64,000 bases of DNA from Moanibacter sp964542645. Its GTDB lineage: Bacteria > Verrucomicrobiota > Verrucomicrobiia > Opitutales > UBA2987. The translations under genes and the position numbers were made by a program. Positions 27,239 to 36,049 of this stretch are shown here, piece by piece. Every line of letters begins with the position of its first letter. Positions within the stretch are counted from its first letter, which is position 1. The notes beneath the pieces are model-generated. The model did not search any database. It saw nothing but the letters and a program-made list of their open reading frames with translations, and was not told the origin of the DNA. The DNA is taken from NCBI GenBank assembly GCA_964542645.1, contig CAZIUG010000007.1, positions 62,001 to 126,000 of the forward strand. Reading direction: 5' to 3'.

Positions 27239-27982
27239 TTATGAATGACCTGGTTTCTGGACAATCCAGAATCTGCAGTCGTCGGAAAATTCTCGAACTG
27301 CCGAAGACTCGTTTGCGATCTGTGATCGTCGAAAGTCAGCTTCGATCTTGAACCCTCTGGCTTTCAGGTCTTGCCTAATCTCTTCAGTACTGGGCACATG
27401 GATAAAAAGATTCCCCAGCGGTGTAGATTCGAATCGATCACCAAAATCATCCAGTTCCTTCTTCTGTTTTCCACTTCTCCACATCATTTTCTCCCGGCGC
27501 CAGAATTTACGGAAATTCGCTGTCGCACGATCGTGGGTTGTGAATACAAACATCCCGCCATGGCGCAGAATACGAAACACTTCACCAATGGCCTGCCGTC
27601 GCCCCTCCCTTCGTGGGATGTGCATAAGACCGTTAAATCCAAAGATCACTCCATCAAGTTCTAAATTAGATAATTTTAGTTGGGTCGCATCTCCAACCCG
27701 GAAAGGGACTTGAAGGCAACGAGCACGGGCAACTCGGCGGGCTTCCGCTATCATCGCTTTTGAATAGTCGATTCCAATGATATCTTTGTAGCCCTCGGCG
27801 CAAAGGGCGAGAGCGATACGTCCTGCCCCGCATCCCAGGTCGAGCAGGCGATCAGTATGATTGAAAAGTTTGTGGAAGACCCTCTTTTCTGAGGTCCACA
27901 ATCCAAGGCTATTTGCTGCCCTTGCGTAGAGATCCACTACCTCTCCACTACTGAAATACTTTCTGACCGTATCCAAATCCAC
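27239..27982 (-). CDS. Class I SAM-dependent methyltransferase
   Basis: 247 residues from a GTG start. The SAM-binding motif I is LLDLGCGAGRIALAL near residue 46, followed by an acidic residue in IGIDYSKAMI and motif IV around LDGVIFGFNGLMHI. The C-terminal part gives no substrate hint. Its stop is 8 bp upstream of the ABC-class ATPase start on the same strand, so they probably form an operon with this gene first. Confidence 0.85.
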   Translation of the reverse strand: MDLDTVRKYFSSGEVVDLYARAANSLGLWTSEKRVFHKLFNHTDRLLDLGCGAGRIALALCAEGYKDIIGIDYSKAMIAEARRVARARCLQVPFRVGDATQLKLSNLELDGVIFGFNGLMHIPRREGRRQAIGEVFRILRHGGMFVFTTHDRATANFRKFWRREKMMWRSGKQKKELDDFGDRFESTPLGNLFIHVPSTEEIRQDLKARGFKIEADFRRSQIANESSAVREFSDDCRFWIVQKPGHS

Positions 27983-28318
27983 AAATAGGAAATCTCCGCA
28001 AAGCGATGATATTCGTATATCAAATCATCCTGATCGCAACACAGTACATTCCACCGCGTAGTAAGGCAAGTAACACTACTCTTGAGGGTGGTCGCAACAG
28101 GAACATCTCAAATACGTCCTGTTAGAACGCACGCAAAACCAATCTTAAGCCGTTGATTTGATTGTCAAACTAAGCACTCTCTATATATCCGTAAGATCTT
28201 CAAGAAGATTTCAGCAATCGTCACATAAACTCATCCACTAAGAACTAGGCCTCATCGCCATCATCCTTTTGGTATTGCTTTTTCGTGCTTCGACGATTTA
28301 TCTGGGCGGCTTTTCCTA
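27983..28318. other. Divergent intergenic region with the rplU promoter
   Basis: About 336 bp between the methyltransferase and rplU starts. It contains a candidate promoter for rplU (28158-28187). No gene was found. No clear Shine-Dalgarno sequence stands before rplU, and I could not recognise a ribosomal-protein autoregulatory leader. Confidence 0.4.
28158..28187 (+). promoter_or_regulatory. Candidate sigma-70-type promoter for rplU-rpmA
   Basis: TTGATT and TATATA are separated by 18 bp, about 130 bp upstream of the rplU start. Both hexamers differ from consensus at a couple of positions. The placement before a strongly expressed ribosomal operon supports it. Confidence 0.4.
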
Positions 28319-28633
28319 ATGAAAGCGACAATCAAGACCCAAGGCCAACAGTACAATGTGACAGAGGGCGATGTCCTTACGGTCGACCGATTCATAGACT
28401 CGAAAGAGGGCGATTCGGTGAAAATCGAACACGTCCTCATGTTGGGTGAAGGAGAAAATGCTATCATCGGAACCCCATTGGTCGAAGGCGCTTCGGTAAG
28501 CGCAAAGATCCTGGAGAATAAACGAGCATCTAAAATTATAGTATTCAAAAAGAAGCGGCGTAAAGGATACCGCCGCAAACAGGGTCACCGACAAGAAATT
28601 TCAGTAATTCGGATTGAATCCATCGACTCGTGA
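28319..28633 (+). CDS. rplU: 50S ribosomal protein L21
   Basis: A ribosomal large-subunit protein of 104 residues, full length for the family. The start MKATIKTQGQQYNVTEGD and the basic KKRRKGYRRKQGHRQ segment near the C terminus, which contacts 23S rRNA, are typical. It is followed after 25 bp by rpmA, the usual order. Confidence 0.97.
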   Translation: MKATIKTQGQQYNVTEGDVLTVDRFIDSKEGDSVKIEHVLMLGEGENAIIGTPLVEGASVSAKILENKRASKIIVFKKKRRKGYRRKQGHRQEISVIRIESIDS

Positions 28634-28658
28634 GAAAAGATAACCGGAGGGATCTAAG

Positions 28659-28901
28659 ATGGCACACAAGAAGGGACAGGGAACTTCAAGAAACGGGCGC
28701 GACAGCGCTGGCAAACGTCTCGGAATAAAGAAGTATGATGGGGAGTCTGTACTCGCAGGGAACATCATTATGCGTCAAAGAGGAACGAAGATGCATCCAG
28801 GAAAAAATGTCGGTCTAGGAAGAGACTTCACTCTGTTCGCGCTTTCCGATGGGAGGGTCAAGTGGGATGGAACCCATCGCCGAGTGTCAGTGGAAGCGTG
28901 A
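28659..28901 (+). CDS. rpmA: 50S ribosomal protein L27
   Basis: 80 residues. The N terminus MAHKKGQGTSRNGRDS, which reaches towards the peptidyl-transferase centre, and the QRGTKMHPGKNVGLGRD signature are intact. A strong GGAGG ribosome-binding site lies upstream. It forms an operon with rplU. No N-terminal propeptide is present, unlike in Firmicutes. Confidence 0.97.
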   Translation: MAHKKGQGTSRNGRDSAGKRLGIKKYDGESVLAGNIIMRQRGTKMHPGKNVGLGRDFTLFALSDGRVKWDGTHRRVSVEA

Positions 28902-29215
28902 AGATCATACTTCATGAGCTTATCGAGCATAAAATCCTTTTTCTAAAAGCACCTGGGACTGATTATCCGAAACATCAGAAGATTTCCCTACGAATCGGGG
29001 GCGAAGATCACCTCTCCAGTTCCTGAACTTAAACAAATAGGGGGTAGCCTCTGTAACTTCAGCTTCCCCAGGAACAGTCCAGGCAGTAGTCTTGGATTCC
29101 AGTTTGGAGATTTGAGGAACGCTCAAAGCGCGTGAACAACCAAGATTGGCGAGTGCAGGAACCCTGCGATTAAGCCCGAAGCACAGTCACTGTAACCCAG
29201 CAAGGGTACCCCATT

Positions 29216-29287
29216 ATGACTGCAGGCGACACCGCAATCACCGTCATTGTAGGTATTCTTGTCTTGTTTTTACCCTGGATTGAATAA
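29216..29287 (+). CDS. Possible 23-residue hydrophobic leader or membrane peptide
   Basis: The frame ATG...TAA encodes a peptide whose residues 8-20 (ITVIVGILVLFLP) form one hydrophobic segment rich in Ile, Val and Leu. AAGGG stands 9 bases before the ATG as a possible ribosome site. It could be a tiny membrane protein or a leader peptide for the SDR/cupin pair downstream. Short frames like this also occur by chance. Confidence 0.3.
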   Translation: MTAGDTAITVIVGILVLFLPWIE

Positions 29288-29300
29288 AGACTAAGCTTCG

Positions 29301-29326
29301 AGACTCCTGGAGTCTACACCAGGTAA
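29301..29326 (+). promoter_or_regulatory. Overlapping alternative hairpins before the SDR gene
   Basis: AGACTCC-T-GGAGTCT is a perfect 15-base dyad at 29301-29315. The overlapping CCTGG/CCAGG pair around eight bases forms an alternative stem that cannot coexist with it. They lie 14 bases after the small reading frame and 49 before the SDR start. Operator or attenuator are both possible. Confidence 0.3.
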
Positions 29327-29374
29327 AGAAATCAACCAACAGCCTGAAGTCTTCGTAAGACCCCCAATCTCGAC

Positions 29375-30328
29375 ATGAATGTCTTAATAACGGGCGGAAT
29401 GGGAAATCTAGGTTCTCGACTACTTATTCCGCTGGTCCGTCGAAAATATCAAGTCGTTCTTTTCGACAGGAGACCAGATCCTCTGATCCCGTCTCCCGAA
29501 TTCGAGAAGACCCTCTATGTCGAAGGCGACGTGACTAATCTGGAAAGTATTACCCAAGCGGTGAAGCTGCACGAGATCGACGTTATTTTTCATCTTGCTT
29601 CACTGCTCTCAGCCCAGTCGGAACTAGAAAGCGACCTGGCCTGGGAAATCAACATGACGGGAACCCGCAATGTTTTGGAAGCGGCGAGGCTGGGAGGTGT
29701 CTCTCGGGTCACTTTTTCAAGTTCGTTAGCAACCTACGGCCCTGGAATTAAGGAACCCCTTGAAATCGATGCTCCAATGTGGCCGGCCTCTCTCTATGGT
29801 GTCACAAAGGTTGCGAGTGAATGTCTAGGAAATTATTACCATCTTCGCTTCGGAATGGACTTTCGCTCCATCCGATTCCCAACTCTGGTAGCGCCGCGCG
29901 GTGCCAGCGGCGCCGCCAGCGCTTTTTGTTCAGCTATATTCGTCGAGGCTGTTGAAAAAGGAGCATTCAATTTTGAGGTAGGGCCTGACGCTACTTTCCC
30001 AGCTATCTATATTGGTGACGCGATCAGAGCCTTTCTTTTGCTTTTCGATGCTCCCAATGAGAGACTATCGCGAAGGGTTTACAATGTACATGGCCTGGGG
30101 CTTTCAGCCAGGGACCTGTCTAACGCTATCTTACGAATATTGCCCGACACGAATATTACCTACACCCCAAATCCAACTTTGTCTGCCATCGTTGACAGTT
30201 GGCCCCAGTTTATCGATGACTCAATGGCAAGGATTGACTGGGATTGGAAATCGGACTATGACCTCGACAGAATGGCTATCGAGATTATCACTCAATTGCG
30301 AAATAGGAGTTACAATGAAAACCCATGA
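29375..30328 (+). CDS. NAD-dependent epimerase/dehydratase (extended SDR)
   Basis: A 317-residue nucleotide-sugar or polyol modifying enzyme. The NAD motif MNVLITGGMGNLGSRL begins at residue 1, so the start is secure. The catalytic pair is YGVTK, with Ser in FSSSLATYG upstream. The whole resembles UDP-glucose-4-epimerase-like and threonine-dehydrogenase-like extended SDRs. Its last 14 bases overlap the start of the cupin gene, so the two are translationally coupled and probably act on the same substrate. Confidence 0.88.
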   Translation: MNVLITGGMGNLGSRLLIPLVRRKYQVVLFDRRPDPLIPSPEFEKTLYVEGDVTNLESITQAVKLHEIDVIFHLASLLSAQSELESDLAWEINMTGTRNVLEAARLGGVSRVTFSSSLATYGPGIKEPLEIDAPMWPASLYGVTKVASECLGNYYHLRFGMDFRSIRFPTLVAPRGASGAASAFCSAIFVEAVEKGAFNFEVGPDATFPAIYIGDAIRAFLLLFDAPNERLSRRVYNVHGLGLSARDLSNAILRILPDTNITYTPNPTLSAIVDSWPQFIDDSMARIDWDWKSDYDLDRMAIEIITQLRNRSYNENP

Positions 30329-31517
30329 GAATTACCGTCGTCTGATCGAGAAGGCAGAGACTTGTCATCAAGGCCTTCGAAGCATATTTCATATTGATGA
30401 TGAGGATGTCTCACTAGCTAGACTCTATTCCTACGCCTATCGCTCTCAGACGATCGGAGCATTCCATGGCTGTCAGGAAGCGCTAACCCAATCTCTGGAA
30501 GAAAAAGGGCACGATTCTGTAAATGGTGCGGAGATACTGGGCCTTCTTAAAGATCTTCAGAATCTCGGAACCATTCCAATACCTGAGGACTTCCGAGCCC
30601 TCACGCATACCCTTTATAGTTACGACAAATGGTCACGAGCTGTTCAGGAAAGACTGGAGCGGCTAATTCAAGACACAGACTCGGTTATCCCCCAAGAAAC
30701 TGGTAAGTTCTTCCGTGAGAATATCGAACGAATCACAACTTGCAACGGAATCTATACAGCCCGAGACGATGTTCTCCCGGAACAAAGCACCTTCCTGGTT
30801 CCTAATCTTGGGATCGAGATCGTCTCTTTGATCTACGGTGAAAATTTTTCGTGGAATTCGGCACACCTACCCGGGAAATGCATTGGGGCTACAAACCACT
30901 TCCACAGAGAAGGAATTGAGATTCATCTAGGCTACTCACCTATGCACGGAGCAACCATGCTGGGCGACTGTGCCACCACCATGACAGAAGGCTATGCAAT
31001 GGCCATCCCGGCAAAAATCGAGCATGGAATGGATAATCTCGACAATAATGTACACTGGGTACCTTTCATCTTCGGGTCCATGACCTTGGCTGGATGGGGT
31101 GTCTTCTTTGACGTAGAGGCTAGAGCAGCCAAAGCATCAGATCTTAATCAGGTACCACTCGAATCGGACAGAATGAACGACAGCGTCTACCTGGAACGCG
31201 AGATTGACCGGATCGCACAATTGCCGGGTAGCTGCAGAGAAGTTCTCTTTCCCCCTTCCGCTACGGCCTCAGGAAAATGCGGTGCCCTCGAATTGGGAAT
31301 CGCAAAGGTTGGCTCAGAAGGTCTCTCACTCCCAAATGACACCTACCGAATCTTCTCCGTTGTCAGAGGAAAGGCTAAGTTCTCAATTGGTACGGTGAGT
31401 TCTAACCTTGAAGTCCATGACCATACTGGAATCCCAAGCGGGATGAGTGCATACATATCTCCCGATGGAGGTAATTCTCTCGTGGTTTTGGATGCGGTGA
31501 TACGACCTTGCAGTTAA
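30315..31517 (+). CDS. Two-cupin protein of unknown function
   Basis: 400 residues from an ATG at 30315 preceded by AGGAG; the frame is open upstream inside the SDR gene but that part is not expected to be translated. The first half is helical. A cupin-like core follows (GATNHFHREGIEIHLGY with metal-type His residues), and a second cupin-like region is near the end (YRIFSVVRGKAKFSIG, then HDHTGIPSG). It could be a metal-dependent isomerase or lyase; no substrate can be named. The overlap with the SDR gene suggests a joint pathway, perhaps for an unusual sugar. Confidence 0.7.
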   Translation: MKTHENYRRLIEKAETCHQGLRSIFHIDDEDVSLARLYSYAYRSQTIGAFHGCQEALTQSLEEKGHDSVNGAEILGLLKDLQNLGTIPIPEDFRALTHTLYSYDKWSRAVQERLERLIQDTDSVIPQETGKFFRENIERITTCNGIYTARDDVLPEQSTFLVPNLGIEIVSLIYGENFSWNSAHLPGKCIGATNHFHREGIEIHLGYSPMHGATMLGDCATTMTEGYAMAIPAKIEHGMDNLDNNVHWVPFIFGSMTLAGWGVFFDVEARAAKASDLNQVPLESDRMNDSVYLEREIDRIAQLPGSCREVLFPPSATASGKCGALELGIAKVGSEGLSLPNDTYRIFSVVRGKAKFSIGTVSSNLEVHDHTGIPSGMSAYISPDGGNSLVVLDAVIRPCS

Positions 31518-31541
31518 AAAGATACTCTCGGCCAATTTTTT

Positions 31542-32033
31542 CTACCCCCATCTCCTCACTCTTCTCTTATATTTTATATACTCTTCGCCAAATTTTTTTT
31601 CGAGATAGCGTTCCTCTCGTTGGATCACACCCCAAGTCAGAAAACCCGCTGAAATAATCGCCAATCCGACGAACCAGAGACTGTTAACCCAGAAGCCTAT
31701 ACCGATCTGCAGGTAGATCATAGATAAACATATCGGGTTGCGTGAGCGACGGAAGGGACCATCCATGATGATCGAATCTGCTCGGCCAATATTTGAAATA
31801 GACTTGCCAGCCTTCATTAACGTTAATGCGGCCCAAAGAAAGATAGCAATCGAGCTTGCAATGACGAAGATGCCCGCAAATAGAGAAACTCCCTGAGGCA
31901 GAAACGGAAGTGGGGTCACCAATCGGCCAGCAAAACCAACGGCGATAAAGACAGCGAGTAAAACAGGTAGGCGAAAAGCGACATCAGCGCAATCCGTTGA
32001 TCCATTTCGTCCGTTTTGATCAAATGTTGCCAT
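31542..32033 (-). CDS. Isoprenylcysteine carboxyl methyltransferase/PEMT-like membrane methyltransferase
   Basis: 163 residues with four to five membrane helices. The C-terminal half carries the family pattern RNPICLSMI and REERYLEKKFGEEYIKYKRRVRRW, which binds SAM and the polar head of the substrate. In bacteria such proteins methylate lipids or small hydrophobic molecules; this one has no assigned substrate. It converges with the cupin gene with 24 bp between stops. Confidence 0.85.
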   Translation of the reverse strand: MATFDQNGRNGSTDCADVAFRLPVLLAVFIAVGFAGRLVTPLPFLPQGVSLFAGIFVIASSIAIFLWAALTLMKAGKSISNIGRADSIIMDGPFRRSRNPICLSMIYLQIGIGFWVNSLWFVGLAIISAGFLTWGVIQREERYLEKKFGEEYIKYKRRVRRWG

Positions 32034-32333
32034 TATATTGAAAAACTCAACGGTGTTTGTAATACTCCGTAGTCACAATCATAGTCTTTCTTCCGGAAGG
32101 ACTTCGATGATCAGATGTGTTTGTCACCCATTTTACAAACCAGAAACGGGCAGTTCTCAAACCTTCATCTGAGAGGGCGAGACTCCGCACCGCCACCGTC
32201 AACAGCGCCTAGAGTGTCTCAGATATCCCGGAAAAAGATGGGGTCCCCCGCCCTTCAGGAAAACCGTTAAACCGATTGAAACGATGCGAGCCAATAACTC
32301 CTCCACCTAATCAAAAATTCATTTGACCCTTTT
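32034..32333. other. Intergenic region, nothing recognised
   Basis: About 300 bp between the membrane methyltransferase start and the pheA stop, both on the minus strand. I saw no coding frame and no convincing hairpin. It should hold the pheA terminator and the methyltransferase promoter. Confidence 0.35.
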
Positions 32334-33419
32334 CTAAAAGGAACTGTTGGGATAACTCCCAAGCCACTTTACCATGGGACAATTCTTTTTCAGTTCGATC
32401 ACAGCATCGACTATCTCAGGGTCATCTCGGTGACCAATAACGTCGACGAAGAAGTAGTAGTCCCACAATTTCCGGCGACTGGGCCGGGACTCAATTTTTG
32501 AAAGATTTAGATTTCTGCTGCTGAACGCTTCAAGCATCTTCTGCAGTGCACCCGGTTCGTCCTTCAAAGAGAAGACATAGCTGCTCTTATCCTTTCCCTC
32601 TCCTAATCGCCCAGAGGAAGACTGCCCGATAGTTAGAAAACGGGTGTAGTTATTCGCACTATCCTGGATGCCTTCAGCCACGATCGGCATATCATGGGTT
32701 TCCGCCGCGATACGACTAGCAATCGCTGCTACCTCCGGTCTTTCTCCTGCCAGTTGAACCGCTTTAACGGTGCTGGCCGACTCTAATTGCTCGACACCAG
32801 GAAGCATTCGGTTTAGCCAGTTTCGGCATTGCCCCAGAGCACTATCTTTGGAATGAACCGCTTTTATATCGGGGAGGGATGAGCGGGAAATTAGACAGAG
32901 AGAAATTTCAAGATAGACTTGGGCGATAATCTTTAAATCTGTCTCTGCTAACAAATCGAGAGAATGGGAAATTGCTCCTTCGGTCGAATTCTCAATGGGA
33001 ATCACGCCGTAATCGACTTCTCCTAGTTCAACCGAGGAAAAGACATCCGAAATTGTTCCCATTGTCATATAGTTTACACTAGTTCCGAAATTTTTGACCG
33101 CCGCCTGATGAGTGAAAGTCGATTCTGGCCCAAGATAGGCCACAGTAATTCTCTTTTCCATTGAGAGCGAAGCTGAGATCACTTCCCGAAAGATAGCATG
33201 AAGGCTCTCATCGCTCAGGGGTCCTTTGTTCAGATCCATTAGTTTTTGGAAGACTTCCATTTCTCGAGAGGGAGCATAGACTTCCTGTCCAGATTGTTCC
33301 TTGAGCTTACCGATCTGAGCAGCGAGCTTCACTCTAGCATTCAACCGCTCGACAATTTCACGGTCGATGTCATCGATCTGTTCTCTTAGCCCACCAAGGT
33401 CTAGGTTACTAGTGTCCAT
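32334..33419 (-). CDS. pheA: Chorismate mutase/prephenate dehydratase (P-protein)
   Basis: A bifunctional 361-residue enzyme converting chorismate to prephenate and on to phenylpyruvate for phenylalanine synthesis. Residues about 5-85 form the AroQ helical mutase domain (LREQIDDIDREIVERLNAR). The dehydratase domain starts at VAYLGPESTFTHQAA and contains the catalytic TRF motif in NNYTRFLTIG. A C-terminal ACT domain (FSLKDEPGALQKML and SRPSRRKLWDYYFF) gives phenylalanine feedback control. It follows scpB by 68 bp on the same strand. Confidence 0.96.
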   Translation of the reverse strand: MDTSNLDLGGLREQIDDIDREIVERLNARVKLAAQIGKLKEQSGQEVYAPSREMEVFQKLMDLNKGPLSDESLHAIFREVISASLSMEKRITVAYLGPESTFTHQAAVKNFGTSVNYMTMGTISDVFSSVELGEVDYGVIPIENSTEGAISHSLDLLAETDLKIIAQVYLEISLCLISRSSLPDIKAVHSKDSALGQCRNWLNRMLPGVEQLESASTVKAVQLAGERPEVAAIASRIAAETHDMPIVAEGIQDSANNYTRFLTIGQSSSGRLGEGKDKSSYVFSLKDEPGALQKMLEAFSSRNLNLSKIESRPSRRKLWDYYFFVDVIGHRDDPEIVDAVIELKKNCPMVKWLGSYPNSSF

Positions 33420-33487
33420 CAGAGTTTATTTTCTGCTAACCGTCTCTACTCGTATCAGTTCCTCGACTCAGGAGGTTTTTCGCCAGA

Positions 33488-34219
33488 CTACTCATCTTCA
33501 TCAGAAAGACCCATATCGGCATCAGTCAATTCGACACTACTTGTGGAAGAACGTCGAATCCAATCGCTAATTTCATTAGGTGATAGTTCGTCCGAAGCAG
33601 GAAGTTCTTCGACCGATCCAAGACCGAATGTCTCCAGAAATTTCAAAGTCGTCGCATATTGCAGCGGGCGGCCTGGTAAATCAGCGCGTCCGGTGACTCG
33701 GATAAGTTCGTGTTCAAGCAAGGTACTCAAAGCACTATCCGAAGATACCCCCCGGATCGATTCAATCTCGGCACGAGTAATCGGTTGGCGATAGCCAACA
33801 ATAGCCACTGCCTCCATTGCCGCCGCACTCAATTTTTGCGGTTTCGGTTCCTCTCTCAAGAGACGGACCCACTCTGCGTAATCGGGATGGACCACGATAC
33901 GATATCCACTGGGGCCTTGAAGAAGTTTAAAAACTTCGTTTTTCTCTGTCAACTCTTGTGCAATTCCGTCCATAGCGTTACGGATCTGGGTAGCAGTTAG
34001 CAGAGTAGGAACCTGGTCGATCAAATCTTGCATAACGCTTTGCCCACCTCCTAATCGAGACGGGCGAGACAAACTATCCTTAGCTCCAGATTTGTTATCG
34101 CCGGCATTACCCAACCCCTCATGGTATCGAGTTATAACCGCCTGAACGTCCTTTATGGAAAGAGGCTCAGAAGTGGAAAAGAGTAATGCGCGAAGGATAT
34201 TCTTGAGAATAAATTCCAT
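33488..34219 (-). CDS. scpB: Segregation and condensation protein B
   Basis: 243 residues of the winged-helix ScpB family, which bridges the SMC-kleisin complex in chromosome organisation. LKNILRALLFSTSEPLS opens the first winged helix, and AMEAVAIVGYRQPITRAEIESIRGV is the family signature of the second. An acidic, Gly/Ser-rich insert at about 40-65 separates segments and is longer than usual. No scpA or smc is in the window. pheA follows on the same strand; ilvD is divergent with 85 bp between the starts. Confidence 0.93.
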   Translation of the reverse strand: MEFILKNILRALLFSTSEPLSIKDVQAVITRYHEGLGNAGDNKSGAKDSLSRPSRLGGGQSVMQDLIDQVPTLLTATQIRNAMDGIAQELTEKNEVFKLLQGPSGYRIVVHPDYAEWVRLLREEPKPQKLSAAAMEAVAIVGYRQPITRAEIESIRGVSSDSALSTLLEHELIRVTGRADLPGRPLQYATTLKFLETFGLGSVEELPASDELSPNEISDWIRRSSTSSVELTDADMGLSDEDE

Positions 34220-34304
34220 GAGTTTCCTAGGAAGAAAAAGAGTTTGTCTTCGTAATCGGAACAGGCAAGCTCACATTCTATCCTAGAAAAATCATACTCG
34301 TACA

Positions 34305-36011
34305 ATGCAAACAGTTGAGAAAAAGACAAATATTGATCAGAGAAAACACTCTGCGATCTTAGTAGATGGGAACGATCGCGCGCCCAACCGATCCATGCTG
34401 CGTGCAGTAGGATTCAAGGACGAGGACTTTTCGAAGCCGATAATCGGAGTTGCGTCAACCTGGAGCATGGTGACTCCCTGTAATATGCATATCGATGAAC
34501 TGGCAAGTGAGGTCAGGGCGGGCATCGACACAGCGGGAGGGAAAGGTGTTGTATTCGGTACTATCACAGTGTCTGACGCCATTTCAATGGGCACGGTAGG
34601 GATGCGCTACTCACTCGTTTCTAGGGAAGTTATCGCTGATTCTATCGAAACGGTGGCAGGCGCGGAGGGTTTTGATGGATATGTTGCTATAGGCGGATGC
34701 GATAAGAATATGCCCGCCTGCCTTATGGCGATGGGGCGAATGAACCGGCCGGCCGTTTTTGTATACGGCGGAACAATCCTTCCTGGAATCCATCGTGATA
34801 AACCAGTTGACATTGTCTCTGTATTCGAGGCCGTTGGAAAACATGCAGGCGGCGAGATTGACAATGCCGAGCTGACAGAAATCGAGAAATGTTCGGTACC
34901 GGGACCCGGTTCCTGCGGAGGTATGTACACCGCTAATACAATGGCTTCGGCAATCGAGGCGATGGGAATGAGTCTTCCGGATAGTTCCGCTCAGACTGCG
35001 GTTTCAAATGAGAAGCGGCAGGATAGTAGAAATGCCGGCGAGGCGGTCCTAAATCTAGTTAAGAAAGGAATTCGGCCTCGCGACATTATGACCCTGGAGG
35101 CCTTTGAGAATGCGATTACGGTCGCGATATCTTTGGGCGGTTCGACCAATTCAGTTCTCCATCTCCTTGCTATTGCTCACTCCGCTGAGGTTCCCCTTTC
35201 CCTTGATGATTTCACCCGGATAGGAGAGAGAGTGCCGGTTCTAGCTGATCTTAAACCGAGTGGGAAATACAATATGGCGCATCTTGTGCGTATTGGGGGA
35301 CTACAGCCTCTAATGAAAATACTGCTGGACCATGATCTCCTCCACGGAGACTGTTTGACAGTCACTGGGCGGACCTTGGGAGAGAATCTCAAAAAGGTGG
35401 GCCGTTATCCCGAAGATCAAGACATTGTTCGATCGTTCGACAACCCAATCAAACCGAACAGCCACCTTCGCATACTCTATGGCAACCTTTCCCCCGAAGG
35501 ATCAGTAGCGAAAATATCGGGGAAGGAGGGACTGCGATTTACCGGAAACGCAATTGTTTTTGAGGGAGAGGAACAAGCCCTCAAAGCTATTTTGGATGGG
35601 GAAGTCAAAGCAGGAAACGTTGTCGTGATTCGCAGCGAGGGACCTAAAGGGGCTCCCGGGATGCGAGAAATGCTTGCACCTACTTCAGCGATAATGGGCA
35701 AGGGGTTGGGTGGTAAAGTCGCTTTGATTACGGATGGCCGTTTTTCGGGAGGCAGTCACGGCTTTGTGGTTGGTCACATTACTCCAGAGGCTGCAGTTGG
35801 TGGCCCAATCGGCATAATTGAGCCCGGTGACAAAATCACGATTGATGCCGTGAAAAATGAACTGATTCTCGAAATTCCAGAAGATCTCTTAAAGCAGCGC
35901 CTGGCCGCTTGGAAAACTCCATCCCCATCAGCTACTCGAGGTGTCCTCGCCAAATATGCGAAACTTGTTTCCTCCGCTAGCACTGGAGCTGTTACTGACG
36001 GAGACTTATAA
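34305..36011 (+). CDS. ilvD: Dihydroxy-acid dehydratase
   Basis: 568 residues. An iron-sulfur enzyme of valine, isoleucine and leucine synthesis. Cluster ligands are in GGCDKNMPACLM and GSCGGMYTANTM, and the C-terminal catalytic region has TDGRFSGGSHGF. It begins with ATG 85 bp from the divergent scpB. The next gene, pgi, starts 38 bp after the stop, so they may be co-transcribed. Length is normal. Confidence 0.97.
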   Translation: MQTVEKKTNIDQRKHSAILVDGNDRAPNRSMLRAVGFKDEDFSKPIIGVASTWSMVTPCNMHIDELASEVRAGIDTAGGKGVVFGTITVSDAISMGTVGMRYSLVSREVIADSIETVAGAEGFDGYVAIGGCDKNMPACLMAMGRMNRPAVFVYGGTILPGIHRDKPVDIVSVFEAVGKHAGGEIDNAELTEIEKCSVPGPGSCGGMYTANTMASAIEAMGMSLPDSSAQTAVSNEKRQDSRNAGEAVLNLVKKGIRPRDIMTLEAFENAITVAISLGGSTNSVLHLLAIAHSAEVPLSLDDFTRIGERVPVLADLKPSGKYNMAHLVRIGGLQPLMKILLDHDLLHGDCLTVTGRTLGENLKKVGRYPEDQDIVRSFDNPIKPNSHLRILYGNLSPEGSVAKISGKEGLRFTGNAIVFEGEEQALKAILDGEVKAGNVVVIRSEGPKGAPGMREMLAPTSAIMGKGLGGKVALITDGRFSGGSHGFVVGHITPEAAVGGPIGIIEPGDKITIDAVKNELILEIPEDLLKQRLAAWKTPSPSATRGVLAKYAKLVSSASTGAVTDGDL

Positions 36012-36049
36012 AGCCTGAAGATCCTGCGGGTTTTCAGACTCCACCAGTT

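Larger units (their letters stand above)
28902..29374. other. Intergenic region with a small reading frame and overlapping hairpins
   Basis: About 470 bp between rpmA and an SDR gene. A minus-strand frame of 68 codons (28920-29126) shows nothing recognisable. The right-hand half holds a 23-codon hydrophobic frame and, just after it, two mutually exclusive small hairpins, listed separately. Confidence 0.4.

Noticed and set aside
28920..29126. 68-codon minus-strand frame
   Set aside because: No domain, no ribosome site; looks like chance in a non-coding gap.
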